Source of the DNA: Chromobotia macracanthus
Taxonomy: Eukaryota > Chordata > Actinopteri > Cypriniformes > Botiidae
Assembly: GCA_036877525.1 (NCBI GenBank)
Contig: JAZGTH010000063.1
Span: 372,001-436,000, forward strand
DNA: 64,000 nt
Direction of reading: 5' to 3'
Shown here: positions 22,336 through 34,750 of the stretch, piece after piece
Layout: the number at the start of each line of letters is the position of its first letter
How positions within the stretch are numbered: position 1 is the first letter of the stretch
Program-made: the position numbers and the translations under genes
The notes under the pieces: model-generated
Seen by the model: only the letters and a program-made list of their open reading frames with translations
Told to the model about the DNA's origin: nothing
Database searches by the model: none

Positions 22336-25114
22336 TACCACTATTATCATTCACCTAAAAAATAAGCGATTGAATTGCTTAAAAAATAACAGCATTTATC
22401 TCCGTAACAGTCTGCAAGAGTTGATGTACCATCTGTAGCACCAACAGTCCAGGGTTAGTCATGCTTCAGAGTTTAGAACAAACCACTAACCCTAATATGA
22501 ACAATAGTAATGCTTTAGCAAGCAACAATAATTATTCTATAATAACTGAAATTACAATGAGACCAGCAATGAAGACTGGGAAGGTCTTCACATCCTGATA
22601 GAAGAAAGAAATGTTTCTGGAACAAATGCTAATAGGAGAATAATAACATTGAGGCTAAACATTTCTTTTGCTCTAATATGGCAACTGTGTCAGCAGCTTA
22701 TATTTGTTTGAGCAAAGCTTGAGTTTTATTGTGTGAGAGCTCCCAGCAGCTCCAGGGTGTGGCGATGTAAAGGTGACATGACTTTAAACTCAATATCAAA
22801 TGTTTTCACACTGTATCATTAATTGTAATTCTCTGTTTCAAGGTTCTCCTAATATTCAGCTTCTGCTGCAACTGCTGCACGTTGCCTGGTGTTCTGTTTC
22901 ACTCTCTCTCATCTGTTGCTCTCCTAATCCAAATCAACTAACTATACAGAGCCAGATTGTTGTCAGTGTAAATCTATTGGCACGTTTGAGTATTAGGAAA
23001 GTTGTTGTTTTATTAGTTCTTATACCGTAGCCAAAGGCTGCAGATAGGCTAAGCAGTCGAATATGAATGGCTGATTGTGGTGGGATTGTTTAAATGAGAT
23101 CTAACACAGAGGTGTTGTGGTTAGAGTTATATATTTATATTTTTATAATGATATTTATGACCCTCAAAATTTTTAGGTGGCCGTATTCCAGTCATTTTAA
23201 AAAAACTAAATGAAGAACCACAGAACATAATGCGTTCGTATTCAACTCCAAACCTTCTTTCTGTATGGGTTTCCTCATTTACATAATGTCACTCATAAAT
23301 ATTTAATGTTAAGCCAGAGAATTGTTTTGTATTATCTCAGGACAGAATGAATACATCTCACAAATGCAGCCAGTGTTTTTCAGGCCACATTGTATGACAT
23401 GCATTGTGAATCTGTTCACAATTCACAATACCTGCATGCTTGTGCCAGTCAGCGTACCTTCCAGCAGACAGTGTGCCAAAACCTACAGGAAACACAGTAC
23501 GGCTGTGCTGAGTATATGTTATCTTTAGAAATAATTGTGAAGAAAATATAAGTTCAATATATAACAGTGTCAGATTAACACTGTTACTCTAATGTATTGA
23601 ATGCTGCTCTGAGCAAGTCACTGCTTAAGGAATCTCTTCTAGAACTGTATGATGAGTGTTGCATCTTTATGATTTTCAGGAACTTTCATAGTGACCATGG
23701 ATCCATGGTCTGGCAGTAGAAAGGCTGTTAAAGACCTGGGCCTTTAGGTTTTTACCTTCAAGTTACATTCTTATGTTACCCTTTCTGGTAATAGTTTTGC
23801 CTAGTGGTGCTGAATTCAAATATATAACTGTACAATTTAAGGCTTGCTTCTATAATGTTAATCTCCTGAGGTAATACAGCCCTTTATCACAAGTGATGTT
23901 TTGAAAAACATGTTTTGTCTTATCAGCCATCCTGTAGCTGTTTCTTACTTTATTTCTCAGAGCACAGCAGTGTGTTGAGCTTGGGCTTTCTGAACACTGA
24001 GCTACTGCTAATCTAGCCCAGTGGACAGAAACAAACCGGGCCTGAATGCCTGTGTGGGAGGGTATTAGCATTTGAACTACAGCACCACAGTAAAAGCTTT
24101 TGATAGCTCACTGCAGCCATATGGCAATAATCAGAAAAGACTAATGTTGACATTTCAGAGGCCTGCCTGCTCGACAGTAGCACTCACATCTTTAGAGGAG
24201 GTTCTAGAATGCATGAGCTCAGAAGTGGGCAGGATTGGGATGCTCTGGTATAATCGGGTTTGGGCATGAGTTGAATCTCTGGGCCAGAGATTAACCCTGC
24301 TTGGCACCAGACAGTCATTTGTCATGGATGGGCTCAGGCAATACGCCAATAGCTAACAGAAGATGATCTCATGAGTATCGGTGACTTCACTGTTATCAAT
24401 GTTTATTAACAAGAACAATTTACATACTTTCACAGATTATGGGTGCGAAGTTCTTTATAGTGAAGTTCTGAAGGTTAATGTATTAGGTACCCCAAACTAA
24501 CAATGGGCAATATTTTTACAATGTTTATTAATGCTGGTTAATGTTAAATCACAAGTAAATATATTTTTGTGGTAGTTCATATAGCATTCGTGTTACCATA
24601 CACAAGAACATCGAAATAAGCTAATAACAAAACTGAGACTTTGTAAGTACTAATGAACCCAAAAAATAAACATTGTTATCCTTTTCTTACCAATGTTTTT
24701 CTAAAGCTGTATATGTGTATTTATTGTCAATGGAACACCCAAATTGTGTACTTGTGTATGTTTTGTTTACCATCCCCTTCTGTTGTATTTAACAGAAGTG
24801 GATGGTATGAAGAACAGCCTGCATATTCCATTTTTACTTTATGTTAATTATGATAAATTGCTTGTAATTGTTTTGTCATTTGTTTTTCTCATTAGGGTTA
24901 AATGGGGTTAATTTAGGCTGCTAAATAATAATTGATTGTAAATGTACTAAACACCTGTTTTTGTGTTCCACAGGAAAATTAAAATCATATGGGTTTCAAG
25001 CAACATATTACCAATAATCAGGAAATAATTCCTGATTATTGCTTCCACTGGGCCAGAGAATGTAGCTCAATGTATAAGGAGTTATGTACAGCAGGACTTT
25101 GCTTTGGTTGTTTG
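22336..25114. other. Unique AT-rich DNA with two perfect small palindromes
   Basis: A perfect 18-bp palindrome, GACCATGGATCCATGGTC, lies at 23693-23710. A 13-bp stem with a 4-base loop lies at 25012-25041. I see no exon or element boundary. Confidence 0.5.
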
Positions 25115-25132
25115 GTTAGGGTTAGGGTTAGA
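25115..25132 (+). repeat. Short interstitial telomere-like (GGTTAG)3
   Basis: Three units of GGTTAG in a row, giving the telomere repeat register. This is too short to indicate a fusion point and is common in fish as a simple repeat. Confidence 0.7.
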
Positions 25133-25894
25133 CACACTATAGACACACAATTTTGAGGGGCGATAGCTGTTGAGTCCTCAAGCTCTTTCGCACAACCCCA
25201 GAACATAGAGCTGAAAGAGGAGGCAGCAGGCATCTCTCACCCTCCACCTCAGTTTGTTAGAAGTATTGACTGTCAGTCTACATTCAGTCTGTCATCAGCT
25301 GCTATACTTCAGAAAATATTTTTACTTTTTTGTGGCTGCTGTTCATTTTTCATCTGTATAGCACTGCTAGAAAAGAGTCACATCCACTCAAATCAAATAT
25401 CGGCTTGTTTCCCTTCTTCTGGATTTCCTATATAGGAAACCTCTGATAATTTCCTAATAAGCAATAATGGCAGCAGAGATTGTGTGTATTGTGTTTCCAA
25501 ACTGATGTTCCATCCCAGCATCCGTCTCGTCCCGTGACCTCAGGACACTCAGGCCATTCTTATTTTCTGAAGTCTTTCAGCAGGAAAGCTTAATGGAAGT
25601 CATTTGCTTGCTGTAGCTCTTTGGCTAATGTAAAACACTGAGCACTGAGTGTAATTTTGTAGTGATTAAATGAGTCACTTTTAAAGAGAGTGTTTGATAA
25701 TTGAACATTTTATAGAAGGGAACATAAGGACAGGATCTGCTTGCTTTGTTCATCTTATTTCAGTACTTGTAGTGATTGTGTCATTCATTCTTGTCCTACA
25801 CCACCCCCCTCATCATTTCAAAGAAGCATTTCACCACTCTTTTTTTTTTCACCAGCACTGTGTGTGTGTGTTTGACATACCATAGTGATTAAAA
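25133..25894. other. Unique DNA, TG tract at the right
   Basis: No gene was seen. A (TG)n run with a poly-T neighbour lies at 25840-25872, just before the U1-like sequence. Confidence 0.5.
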
Positions 25895-26037
25895 AGATAC
25901 CTTCTTATGCACTATGATCAGGAAGGTGGTTCACCCAGACTGAGGCTTGCCCATTGCACTCCGGATATCATGAGGTTGTGCTGAGCCCTGCAAATTCCCC
26001 AAATGTGGGAATCCGAACTCACACTCTGATTGTGGTT
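25895..26037 (+). pseudogene. U1 snRNA pseudogene (5' and middle parts)
   Basis: The + strand matches U1 spliceosomal RNA over its middle. ATGATCAGGAAGGTGGTTCA (stem-loop I region) begins at 25914, then GAGGCTTGCCCATTGCACTC in the stem-loop II area, then CCTGCAAATTCCCCAAATGTGGGAA (25988-26011, stem-loop III). GATTGTGG (26028-26035) is at the Sm-site position, where functional U1 has AATTTGTGG. It is a pseudogene for three reasons. The 5' end that pairs with splice donors (ACTTACCTG) is not preserved (GATACCTTCTTATGC instead). About 11 bases are inserted after CTCCGGAT. The sequence runs into a SINE instead of stem-loop IV. Confidence 0.82.
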
Positions 26038-26225
26038 AGAGTGTCAGACTTGGTTTGATTCCCAACACCAGCAGGAAACAAGTGAGGTGTCCTTGAGCAA
26101 GGCACCTTATCCCCAATTGCTCCCCAGGTGCTGCAGTGTACGTTCACGGTTCCCAGGGTGTGTGTGTGTGTGTGTACTAACTGGATGAGTTAAATATAGA
26201 GGACTGCGCATAACACTTTACTCTG
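26029..26225 (+). mobile_element. tRNA-derived SINE joined to the U1 pseudogene
   Basis: An A-box-like TGTGGTTAGAGTGTCAGAC, then a B-box-like GGTTTGATTCCCAACACC (about 26052-26069), then the body word CCTTGAGCAAGGCACC (26090-26105). GCTGCAGTGTACGTTCACGG, a GTGTGTGT tract and GGATGAGTTAAATATAGAGG follow, matching the usual ...GGATGGGTTAAATGCAGAGG end. The head is truncated just where U1 ends, so the junction TGTGGTTAG could belong to either. Confidence 0.8.
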
Positions 26226-28350
26226 TAGATTGCAGAAGTATCATTGTGTAGTGTGTGAGGCTAGCTGATGATAGATAAAACTGAGCTTTTAGAGAATGTG
26301 AGTGGAAATGGAAAGAACCTGAGCTCACAGACAAACTGACAGAAGCAGACAGGGTGTTATTTGGTATGTACAAACCCCTAATCAAAACAAAACAACCCTT
26401 AACTGAACATGCCTGTCAGATCACTGCTATGACTTTGTGCAATTATTCAACTTGAAATCAATGAAGAAACAACCAATGGAAAGAAACATGCAGATGTTAA
26501 TAAGGTGCCAGTAAAACGGCACCTTTTTGAAAATTTGAGATTGTTTTTTTGGTCTGTTAATTCTATTGTTTAAGACCACAAGCATCATCACTACACAAGC
26601 AAAAGATCCTTTGGTCCCTTAGGGCACCAAACTAATTATGATTTTCCCTGTTGCTACAAATTGAACAGCATGTGTGATTAGGTATTCATCAAGACAGTAA
26701 TCTGTTCTGTTTATTTTTGGTCTTCCCACAATGAACTTAATGTATGCATGAGGTGGCCTGTCCCATCCATCAGCTTCCCATCAGAGAGATCCATGGATTC
26801 TCCTGGGATTAAAGTCAAAGCTCATAATTAGCATGAAACACTGGTGTGAACGCTAATGGCATGATGAATAAGGGTAGATATAACCCCCACTATTGCTCTG
26901 CTTGTACGACTAACGCTTATCTTTCCTTCCCCTGGTTAAAATGTTTGTGTATTACTCACACAGTTCAGAGATGAGCAACGTCTAAGTCTTTGTGTGGATG
27001 GTTCAATTTGAAACATGCCTTTGATTTTTGGAGATGGCTTCTTAAATGAAGACCCCTGAGAGCAGAACCTACTGTAGTGGAGAAGTAAAGCCTGGACACA
27101 TGCAGCTTCTGGTTTATGATTGCTCCTCGACTGTGTCACCAGCGACTGAGCCATTTGACGTTTTGATAACAATTCCATTCAGTTCTGCAAGAAACTTTTT
27201 GGTAGTTGCATCGAAACTTCACTTAGCTCAAACATGTAATAAAGCTTTGAGTGGATATGACACTTGTGTTCAAGTCTACACATCAACACAACTCAAACAG
27301 GGACATATTTGTATTGCTTTTAGATCCTTAACATCAAAAAAGAGACTTCATGCTGGAGTCTGTAATGCACTTAGCAAATAGTCTTGCTACTTGTTGTAGC
27401 ATTTTGTGCATGGATTATTGCTTGCAGTATTGCTTGCAATTCAATACTAAATGATTCCATTAAAATTTGGGCATGTTTAAGTAGGATGAGTAATTGGACA
27501 TCTCTAAACACATTCAGACTAGCATGTAGACATGTACAGTTGTGAATTGCCAAACATGTTTAAAATAGTAGCTAATTAATCATCAGTCAATATATGAAAG
27601 GTGGACTTAGCTGCTGCGACGACAAATGTTAGTCAGTTAGATTTGATGTCTGAATCTATGAACACATGATATAAAAGTGAAAAACAATAAAAGTATATAA
27701 GAACTGACAATGAATACAAGATATCAAAACTTGAAGGCTACTTTTTATATAATTTAACCAATCAATACTGATCTCCTAACTTACCACTTTCTCATATTCA
27801 GTTTTTGGCTCTAGAATTGACAGTGTTAAAAACAAGCTTAAAAACATGAAACCTGGATAGTCTGCGAGTGTTACTTTAATACATCACCATTTCACCACCT
27901 CATTCATACAGTTTTCTTAGCTGTAGATTGCACAGATCAAAGGATCAAAGCAATGCATGTTGTTTTGCTTAAACGTCAAATGAAACTTTAATAATTGTGT
28001 CTCATGTCAGCAGGTTGCAGACTCACTGAGCAGGTAACCAGGGCTCATTTCCTGCTGTAACAGGTGCGCTGTTGAAGATAGAGGCTACTGCACTGTGTTG
28101 TCTTGGATTCTGCTGGAGCCATGCCTGGCTGGCCTAACACTGCTGAGCACCTTCAGCTGAACACAAACAGAGCTCATGTTCAGGAAAAGCCTGGATGTTT
28201 TTAAGCTGTTTAGTCCTGTTGCTTTAGCTCAAACCCCAGGTTGAGGTGTTGAGCCACTGCTATTTAAAACATGCTTCTGTTCTTAATTCCCCTGGTGTTT
28301 TGGCTAAATTCTGTTTGTGTTTGCACATGACTGCAGTGTTACTTTGAATG
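26226..28350. other. Unique AT-rich DNA, nothing recognised
   Basis: No exon, element or tandem repeat that I can support. The SINE-like word ends at about 26225. Confidence 0.45.
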
Positions 28351-28449
28351 TCATATTTTTGCTAGCATTCATTGTTTTGTGGGTCATATTTTTGCTAGCA
28401 TTCATTGTTTTGTGGGTCATATTTTGCTAGCATTTATTGTTTTGTAGCA
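28351..28449. repeat. 33-bp tandem repeat, 3 copies
   Basis: TCATATTTTTGCTAGCATTC, ATTGTTTTGT and GGG recur at 28351, 28384 and 28417. The third copy lacks one T and has TTTATT for TTCATT. Confidence 0.92.
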
Positions 28450-29034
28450 TTTACAAGTTTGTTTTGTTTAAAATAACTAAAATACTGAGATTTCATCCCT
28501 GTTTTTGCATATTTGGAGGTATATTTGGGGGTTGCAGTTATTTTGTTAGGACTAAGGCTTGTTTTGGGGCAGTTTTATGTTAGCATTTGACATGGACTAA
28601 TGGATAAACCCACTGATGGTTGATGTTTTGGAGGGGAGGATGCAAAGCATGAAATGTAGTTTATTGCTTGGAAACAAACATAAACCCATTGTTTATGCTT
28701 GTGAAATTGTGGAGGTCTCGGGGTGGTCTGATGTATGTGACTCTGAATTAATTATAACAGACATTGCAATGAGATCTCACTGATCACACGCATTCGCCCG
28801 TGAAGACCTTTTTGTTGAAGCGCTGAAAAGAGAAAATGATCACAATGGAGAAAAGTGTTGAACAGAGGGGAAAATCTGTGAAAATTAGACATCTTTCTAT
28901 CAGTTCTTACCCTGAACAATGCTCTCAGTATCTGTTGACACCCCATAAGAACTTACTTCATCTGGCCTTTCAGTCTTGCTCTCTCTCTCTATCTCTTTAT
29001 CTCTCTCTCAAACACACAATCTCACAGATTTTCA
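28450..29034. other. Unique DNA, CT tract at right
   Basis: A TC-rich run sits at 28979-29010. I see no exon. Confidence 0.5.
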
Positions 29035-29300
29035 TTTTTTATGGGGACATTCCATAGACGTAATGGTTTTTATACTGCACAAACTTTCTATCCCCCTACA
29101 CTAACCCCCTAAACAGAAAGAAAACGTTCTGCAATTTTAGATTTTCAAAGATCATTCTGTATGATTTATAAGCTTGTTCCTCATGGGTCCCCATAAAGTC
29201 AAAATTTACTTGTATTGATATACTTGTGGGGACATGTGGTCCACATAATGTAGTGAATACCAGGACCACAACACACATTTTTCTTACTCTTTCACTCATA
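29035..29300. mobile_element. Common teleost GGGGACATTCC-type interspersed element
   Basis: The block begins ATGGGGACATTCCATAGACG, continues through TTTTTATACTGCACAAACTT and TCTATCCCCCTACACTAACC, and later has GTGGGGACATGTGGTCCACA, ending in ACCAGGACCACAACACACAT. This order of words is very familiar from fish genomes, where the element is usually bordered by CA or CT microsatellites, as it is here. I judge it a non-autonomous element. I do not know the superfamily. Confidence 0.65.
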
Positions 29301-29460
29301 CTGTCTCTCTCTCTTTGTCGCTCTCTCTTTCCCTATCTGCCTCTCTTTGTGTCTCTGCAGTCACGTTTTGTCTGTGTATGATTCACTTTGCTCAATAAAC
29401 TCCAAAGCAAGCAGATTTGTCCATCATCTCTCCATCTCTCTCTTTCTCTCTGTCTTCCTC
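29301..29460. repeat. CT-rich microsatellite region
   Basis: TCTCTCTCTCTTTGTCGCTC-like and CTCTCCATCTCTCTCTTTCT-like runs (29305-29350 and 29428-29458) border the preceding element. Confidence 0.75.
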
Positions 29461-30510
29461 GTCTTTAAGAAGGCTGTTGTGATTCATGAACAGAACCCTT
29501 CAGAGCAAATATTCTCGGGACATTTCATGTATAAATATGCTTGACTCTCCATCATGAGAAGAAAGAGATGTAAAAATAGCCATTGAGCTTTCCTGGGACA
29601 ATTCTCTGTGCAAACAACGTCCACCAAACAGCAGCCTGTTGGATTGAGCGTTTCAGTTAGCATCACATGGCTGCACGTGATAAATAGATTAGTCTTCAAA
29701 TATGGGGAGCTGATGAGTTTCTGCTGATGTTGCATGGAGAGTTGTCACTCTGGCTAATATGTTGGGTTTTGTTGCCAAGCACAGTAATGGCAGCTGAAAG
29801 GACAGCAGCCCTTTTAGCATTTAGACTGAAATAAATTTCTACGCTCTACATCCCTTAACTTGTTTGGAAACCAGCTCTCTTAGCTTTCCACCAGATTAGG
29901 GGGAAGCAAAAGCAATAGGAGTTAAATTAAGGCAGAAACACTCTGAGCCATGCAAAAAAAGAAAAAAACCTTAGGAGGTATAAAAAGGAAGAATATTAAC
30001 TTTTAAAAATGGTCATATCTTCTTTAATTATAGTCTTAACAGTCTCGGTCGGGTATTGGAATATCGGGTAGGATTTGGTATAAAACAGGGTGAAGTTGTT
30101 TATTTATCATGCAGGAGGATTGGTGATTGAAGATTAATATTGTTCATGCAGACAACTCATTAGGTCACCTGACATCAGTGTATGTGCTGAACTCTGCCCC
30201 TCCACTTAAAAACTGCCTCACTAATCAATGTAAAAATGTAAAATGAACTTCTCTGAGATGAACAACATTTAATACCTTTGATGTTTGATGCATTGTGCTG
30301 GAATAATATATATTTATATGGAATGTCCAAAAATGGTTACTTGCACATTTATGAAAAAGAGTTATATAATATGTGAGGGCGGCTTGGTAAGTGTTGAAAT
30401 CCCCTTTTACCTGAGACAATGTGACAGGTAGCACTTTGAGTTAGACTGAACATGTTTGAGGGAAATGGACAATTTCTCAAGTTTTGATGGTGGCTGTAGT
30501 CCATCAGGTA
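29461..30510. other. Unique DNA, conserved-looking in part
   Basis: The stretch at 29480-29870 has a balanced composition unlike simple intron DNA and may be conserved non-coding sequence. No exon or element is evident. Confidence 0.35.
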
Positions 30511-30755
30511 GGGACATAGTTGTGGCCTACTGGTTAGTGAGTCAGGCTTGTAATCAAAAGGTTCCTGGTTCGATTCCAGCGCTAGTAGGTAGCAACTGAA
30601 GTGCCTTTGAGCAAGGCACCTAAACCTGCTCCCTGGTGCAGTAGTGTGCTGCCCACTTCTCTGAGTGTGTGTGTTCACTCCTCACCAGTGATGGTTAAAT
30701 GTAGAGGTCACACTTCAAGTATAGGTTACCATACCTGACAAACATGTCACTGTCA
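30511..30755 (+). mobile_element. tRNA-derived SINE, near full length
   Basis: A-box region GTGGCCTACTGGTTAGTGAG (from 30522), then GCTTGTAATCAAAAGGTTCC, then the B box GGTTCGATTCC at 30567-30577. The body word GAGCAAGGCACCTAAACC follows, then a GTGTGTGTGTTCACTC section and GGTTAAATGTAGAGGTCACA, ending near TGACAAACATGTCACTGTCA. It keeps both Pol III boxes. The same family occurs at 38577 and 54609. Confidence 0.88.
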
Positions 30756-33700
30756 TATAATTTGTTCTTTTCTTTGATCAACCAAGAAAGAATATTTGAT
30801 TTTCTCAGTCTCTGTTATATATGTTTATAGGTTGTTTATATGTAACCTTTATATGTTATATGTAATGTTATTTTAGTTTTCTATTACTTGTTTGTTTTTA
30901 CACTATTGTTTGTTTTTTCTGCCATTGTTTGGAGAAACTAATATGATCCTAGTTAACTTCTTGCAGGACATGTCAGGAGTTCAAACTGTGTTCGAGAGCG
31001 CTAAATAGCCACAATTTTTTATACTTTCTGCAGCCTACAAACATCTTAATTACAGTTGTCTCTGCATATTGAGCTAGGATTTTTACACCAAATTAAACAC
31101 TAATGAAATGGTTCCCCCTTATGTATTGTGGAGAAAGTTCTAATGTAGAGAAGAAGCTGTTATAGCCAAAAATGAAAGTCAGGCTCCAGTGGAAGGCTCT
31201 TATTTCCACACCTCCTGCTGGATATGTCTATGGGGGTGATGCTGTCTGATTAATGATTTAGCTCTGTCCCTTACACTGGCCACGAAAGCACACACATCTG
31301 TCACTCAGAACCTGCAGTGTCTCCCTACCGGCTGGCCAACCGGTACCACGGGCATCCCCAGATGTCGCCAAGTTTCTGTCGGTGACTCCTAGCAGTCTTG
31401 TGCTGAAAAACTGCTGCTGTGACATTGTGCAGGACTGCTCTTGACCTTACTAGGCTACCTATATTACTGTGCATGACGCTTGTGTGATTTAGCGTTCATG
31501 TATATTGGTAAATTGACTTTATTTATGTATATATAAATAAATACATCATTCGGAATTGAGATTAATTGCTTTTGTCTGGTTTGTCATGGCAAGTAAAATA
31601 TTAGAAAGCATCTCTGTCTTTTAAGTTTTATTAATAACCTGAACATGGAGAGTCATTTTTTTTACATTTATTTTTGCATAAGGATAAACAAAGCAAACAA
31701 ACAAAGTAATCAAATTCAGCAGAGGCGTTGCGTAGAAATTAGGTTCGGGCCGAGCGTCATAACATTATTCAGATTTCTGTGTTTGAGGCCTTGTTCCAGC
31801 TCCCAACAGCACAGTGACAGAATCAGATGTGAACACAAGCTGATGTTGGGAAATTGGGTTGTTATGTGCTGAGGCTTTGGAGACCTGCGTGTGGAACAGA
31901 GAGTGGGGAAAAGAAATCTGTGGTGCAGACTGATGTTTTAATGACTTGAAGTGGAAAGATAACAACATTCCTCTCTTGGAATGATGCAAATTAATAGGGT
32001 GAGAAAAGAGTCAGTCCCTCTCCACAGAGCGCGTCTCATTTTCCAACCGTATTCTGAGATGTTTGGGATTCTTCTTTCTCTCTGGATTCAGTCTCTACTG
32101 TGAGAAATTTGAAAGCAATCTTTTGGAAAATGACATCATATTTCAGTGTTTATCAAAATGTGTAATGTTATATGTGCAATGTCTGTTGATGGCAACCTTT
32201 GCTATCCAAAATGAGTATAACCTTTAATGAGTTTTAGACAATGAGGTTTAAATATTCTAATTTTCCCACTCAGCTATCATTTGCATTTGATCTGTTTTGG
32301 CCTGTGTTATATTTTAGAATAATCAAATGTTAACATTTTTGTTTTCCAAATTGGGTGCTACACAGTTTGGAATAGTGTGTTGTCTTATCTTCGCTCTAAG
32401 GTGAGAATTGTGACCGTCAGAAGGCCTTAACCTTCTGCTGGTGCATTTTCTGCATTTATATTAGCTCACCTATAGATTTAAATTCTGTTATTATTTACTC
32501 ACCTGCAGGTCACGCCAACTCTGTATGCTATTATTTTGTCCATGAAACACAAAAGACCTGAAACACATCCATCCAATTCCAAAAAAGGACAAAATAACAG
32601 ATGCTAAAAGGCAAACAATAGCTTAGTGTTAGGAGCCGAATGAAAAATAATCAAATAATCTCAAAATCCTTCAGAAGAGTGTGTCCATTAATTCTCATGT
32701 ATCAGAACCAAATGCCATGTAAGAGTTTGAATTTGCAGAATGGTTAACAAAATTGTAGAGCTGTTTTTGTGTTCCAGGGACCAAAAATGACAGCATATAC
32801 TGTAGGTTTAGACAGACATTAGAATGAATAAATGGAAGTAGACATTTAAAGATTAGTTCTATTATAACAGAAAATTCTATTATTTCTGTTTTACTCTTGA
32901 TTGAACCATGACTTTAATAACTAAAAAAACCACCACACTAAATATCAAAAAATATGATCTGATTTACAACCAACTGTAATCACAGATTTGAGAACAAAAC
33001 TGTATCCTGTCTGACGCAGCTCTAAAACATGTTTCTTTGGTGGAGTCTTGTTTTGTGAGATGGGTAGGTCAGTCAGTAAGTTTGGTTTGGACTGGTGGCT
33101 AATGGCTTGTTTTTAATGGGTTGGAAATTGGCTGGACTTGGCTGGAGTTTTTCAGAGACACGTGAAAATAACTATACTGTGATTTAGAATATACTAAGGA
33201 CCGCTGCTAGGAAACAGTGGCAAATATGCACATAATTTCTGTCAGCTGATGCTGCTTCAGATTGGTGAGTGTTCCATGAGGGGGAGCCATTGCCTCCCAT
33301 TGATAAGCTGATGCCCCTCTAGACACCCAGCAGTCATCCTGTGATATCAGAGGTTACATTTACACAGCAGCAGGAGGTTGATTCTAATTTGTTTATTAAA
33401 TAACGTATGGGAAGATGTTCCAGTGCAATGGAAATCACCTTCTTTGATATACAGATTTTTTAGCTGCTCACAGAAGCTGTTGTTTGGGTAGGACAAGTGT
33501 ATTTACTAAAAGATGCTCTTCAAATGTCCTGTTCATACAACAGCTTCTGTGGTTCTGTGCTTTTGAATTATCTCTATGAATGAATAACAAAGGTGTGTGA
33601 ACACAGAATAATAGTAAATATTTGCTTATAAAATAATAGTATAGATTTATCTTCTCTGCCTTCCAGACCTCATTTGGAAGTTGTCTGATTCTGCTTGTTG

Positions 33701-34384
33701 AGGTTTTAGTGACAATTCGTCCATGGCTAATTTTTGATTTGCTTGATTTATAATATTTAAGCCCACCAAAAATGGAACTCGCTCAAAATTATAAGGAGAC
33801 CAGTGAAATATAAATCAGCATAGATATTTTGCATCTCCTGGGTGATGTACATAACCAGTAGAAAACCCACTTTGACAGATCGGGAAGTCTCTAAAGGATG
33901 GAAGTCATTTTCTGAAAGCACAAGTGGGAAATATATTTATTGAGATATGTAAATGTCTAGGCCTTCACTGATAGAAGTGGGTTTAGTAATTCTCAATCAT
34001 TCTATGTGGGACTGTGATTCTCTCTAACAAAATAAAATAGGTGGCAGGATGTCACTCTTCAGAGGAGACCTAAATGAGGATTTTCTTTGGAACATAAGGG
34101 TCTATATATGCAATGTTGCTAGTCATCTTAAAGGAGCAGTGCCCTTGAAATCATTTACTCACCTTCGTGTCATTTCAGACCTGTGTGAGGACACACAAAG
34201 AGACAGTCTGCAGAATTTCTAAGAGGTTCTTTCTGCCACGTTCAATACAGATTTTTATTGGATGTACCCTTTGGTTGAACTGTGATCTGTTTAATTATTT
34301 CAAACAGAGAATCTCTTCTGTACATTGTCAGTATGTGCTGTTCAGTACGTTTGCTGTGCAGTTTTTGCAGTAACTGCTGTGCAG
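30756..34384. other. Unique AT-rich DNA, nothing recognised
   Basis: An AT run with TTTATTTATGTATATATAAA lies at 31520-31545. No exon, element or long tandem repeat was seen. Confidence 0.45.
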
Positions 34385-34750
34385 TTTTTTCTCATCAGAT
34401 CGAGAAAGGGCCAGGAAGATCTGGACCTGACTTCCTGTAGCAATCTCATCAGAGGAGCCAATCACTAAAGACCTGGACCTGACTTCCTGTAACAATCTCA
34501 TCAGAGGAGCCAATCACTAAAGACCTGGACCTGACTTCCTGTAACAATCTCATCAGAGGAGCCAATCACTAAAGACCTGGACCTGACTTCCTGTAACAAT
34601 CTCATCAGAGGAGCCAATCACTAAAGACCTGGACCTGACTTCCTGTAACAATCTCATCAGAGGAGCCAATCACTAAAGACCTGGACCTGACTTCCTGTAA
34701 CAATCTCATCAGAGGAGCCAATCACTAAAGACCTGGACCTGACACTGGAG
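34385..34750. repeat. 52-bp minisatellite, about 7 copies, with CCAAT and ETS-like motifs
   Basis: Six almost identical 52-bp units follow a diverged first unit (34385-34440). Each full unit has AGGAGCCAATCACTAAAG, so CCAAT boxes fall at 34458, 34510, 34562, 34614, 34666 and 34718, exactly 52 bases apart. ACTTCCTGT, an ETS-type core, is at 34430, 34482, 34534, 34586, 34638 and 34690. The last unit is cut after GACCTGAC. Confidence 0.96.

Noticed and set aside
25115..25132. Chromosome-fusion telomere remnant
   Set aside because: Only three GGTTAG units, which fits simple-repeat background.
30511..30580. A real tRNA gene
   Set aside because: A and B boxes are present, but the cloverleaf does not close and the sequence continues as a SINE body.
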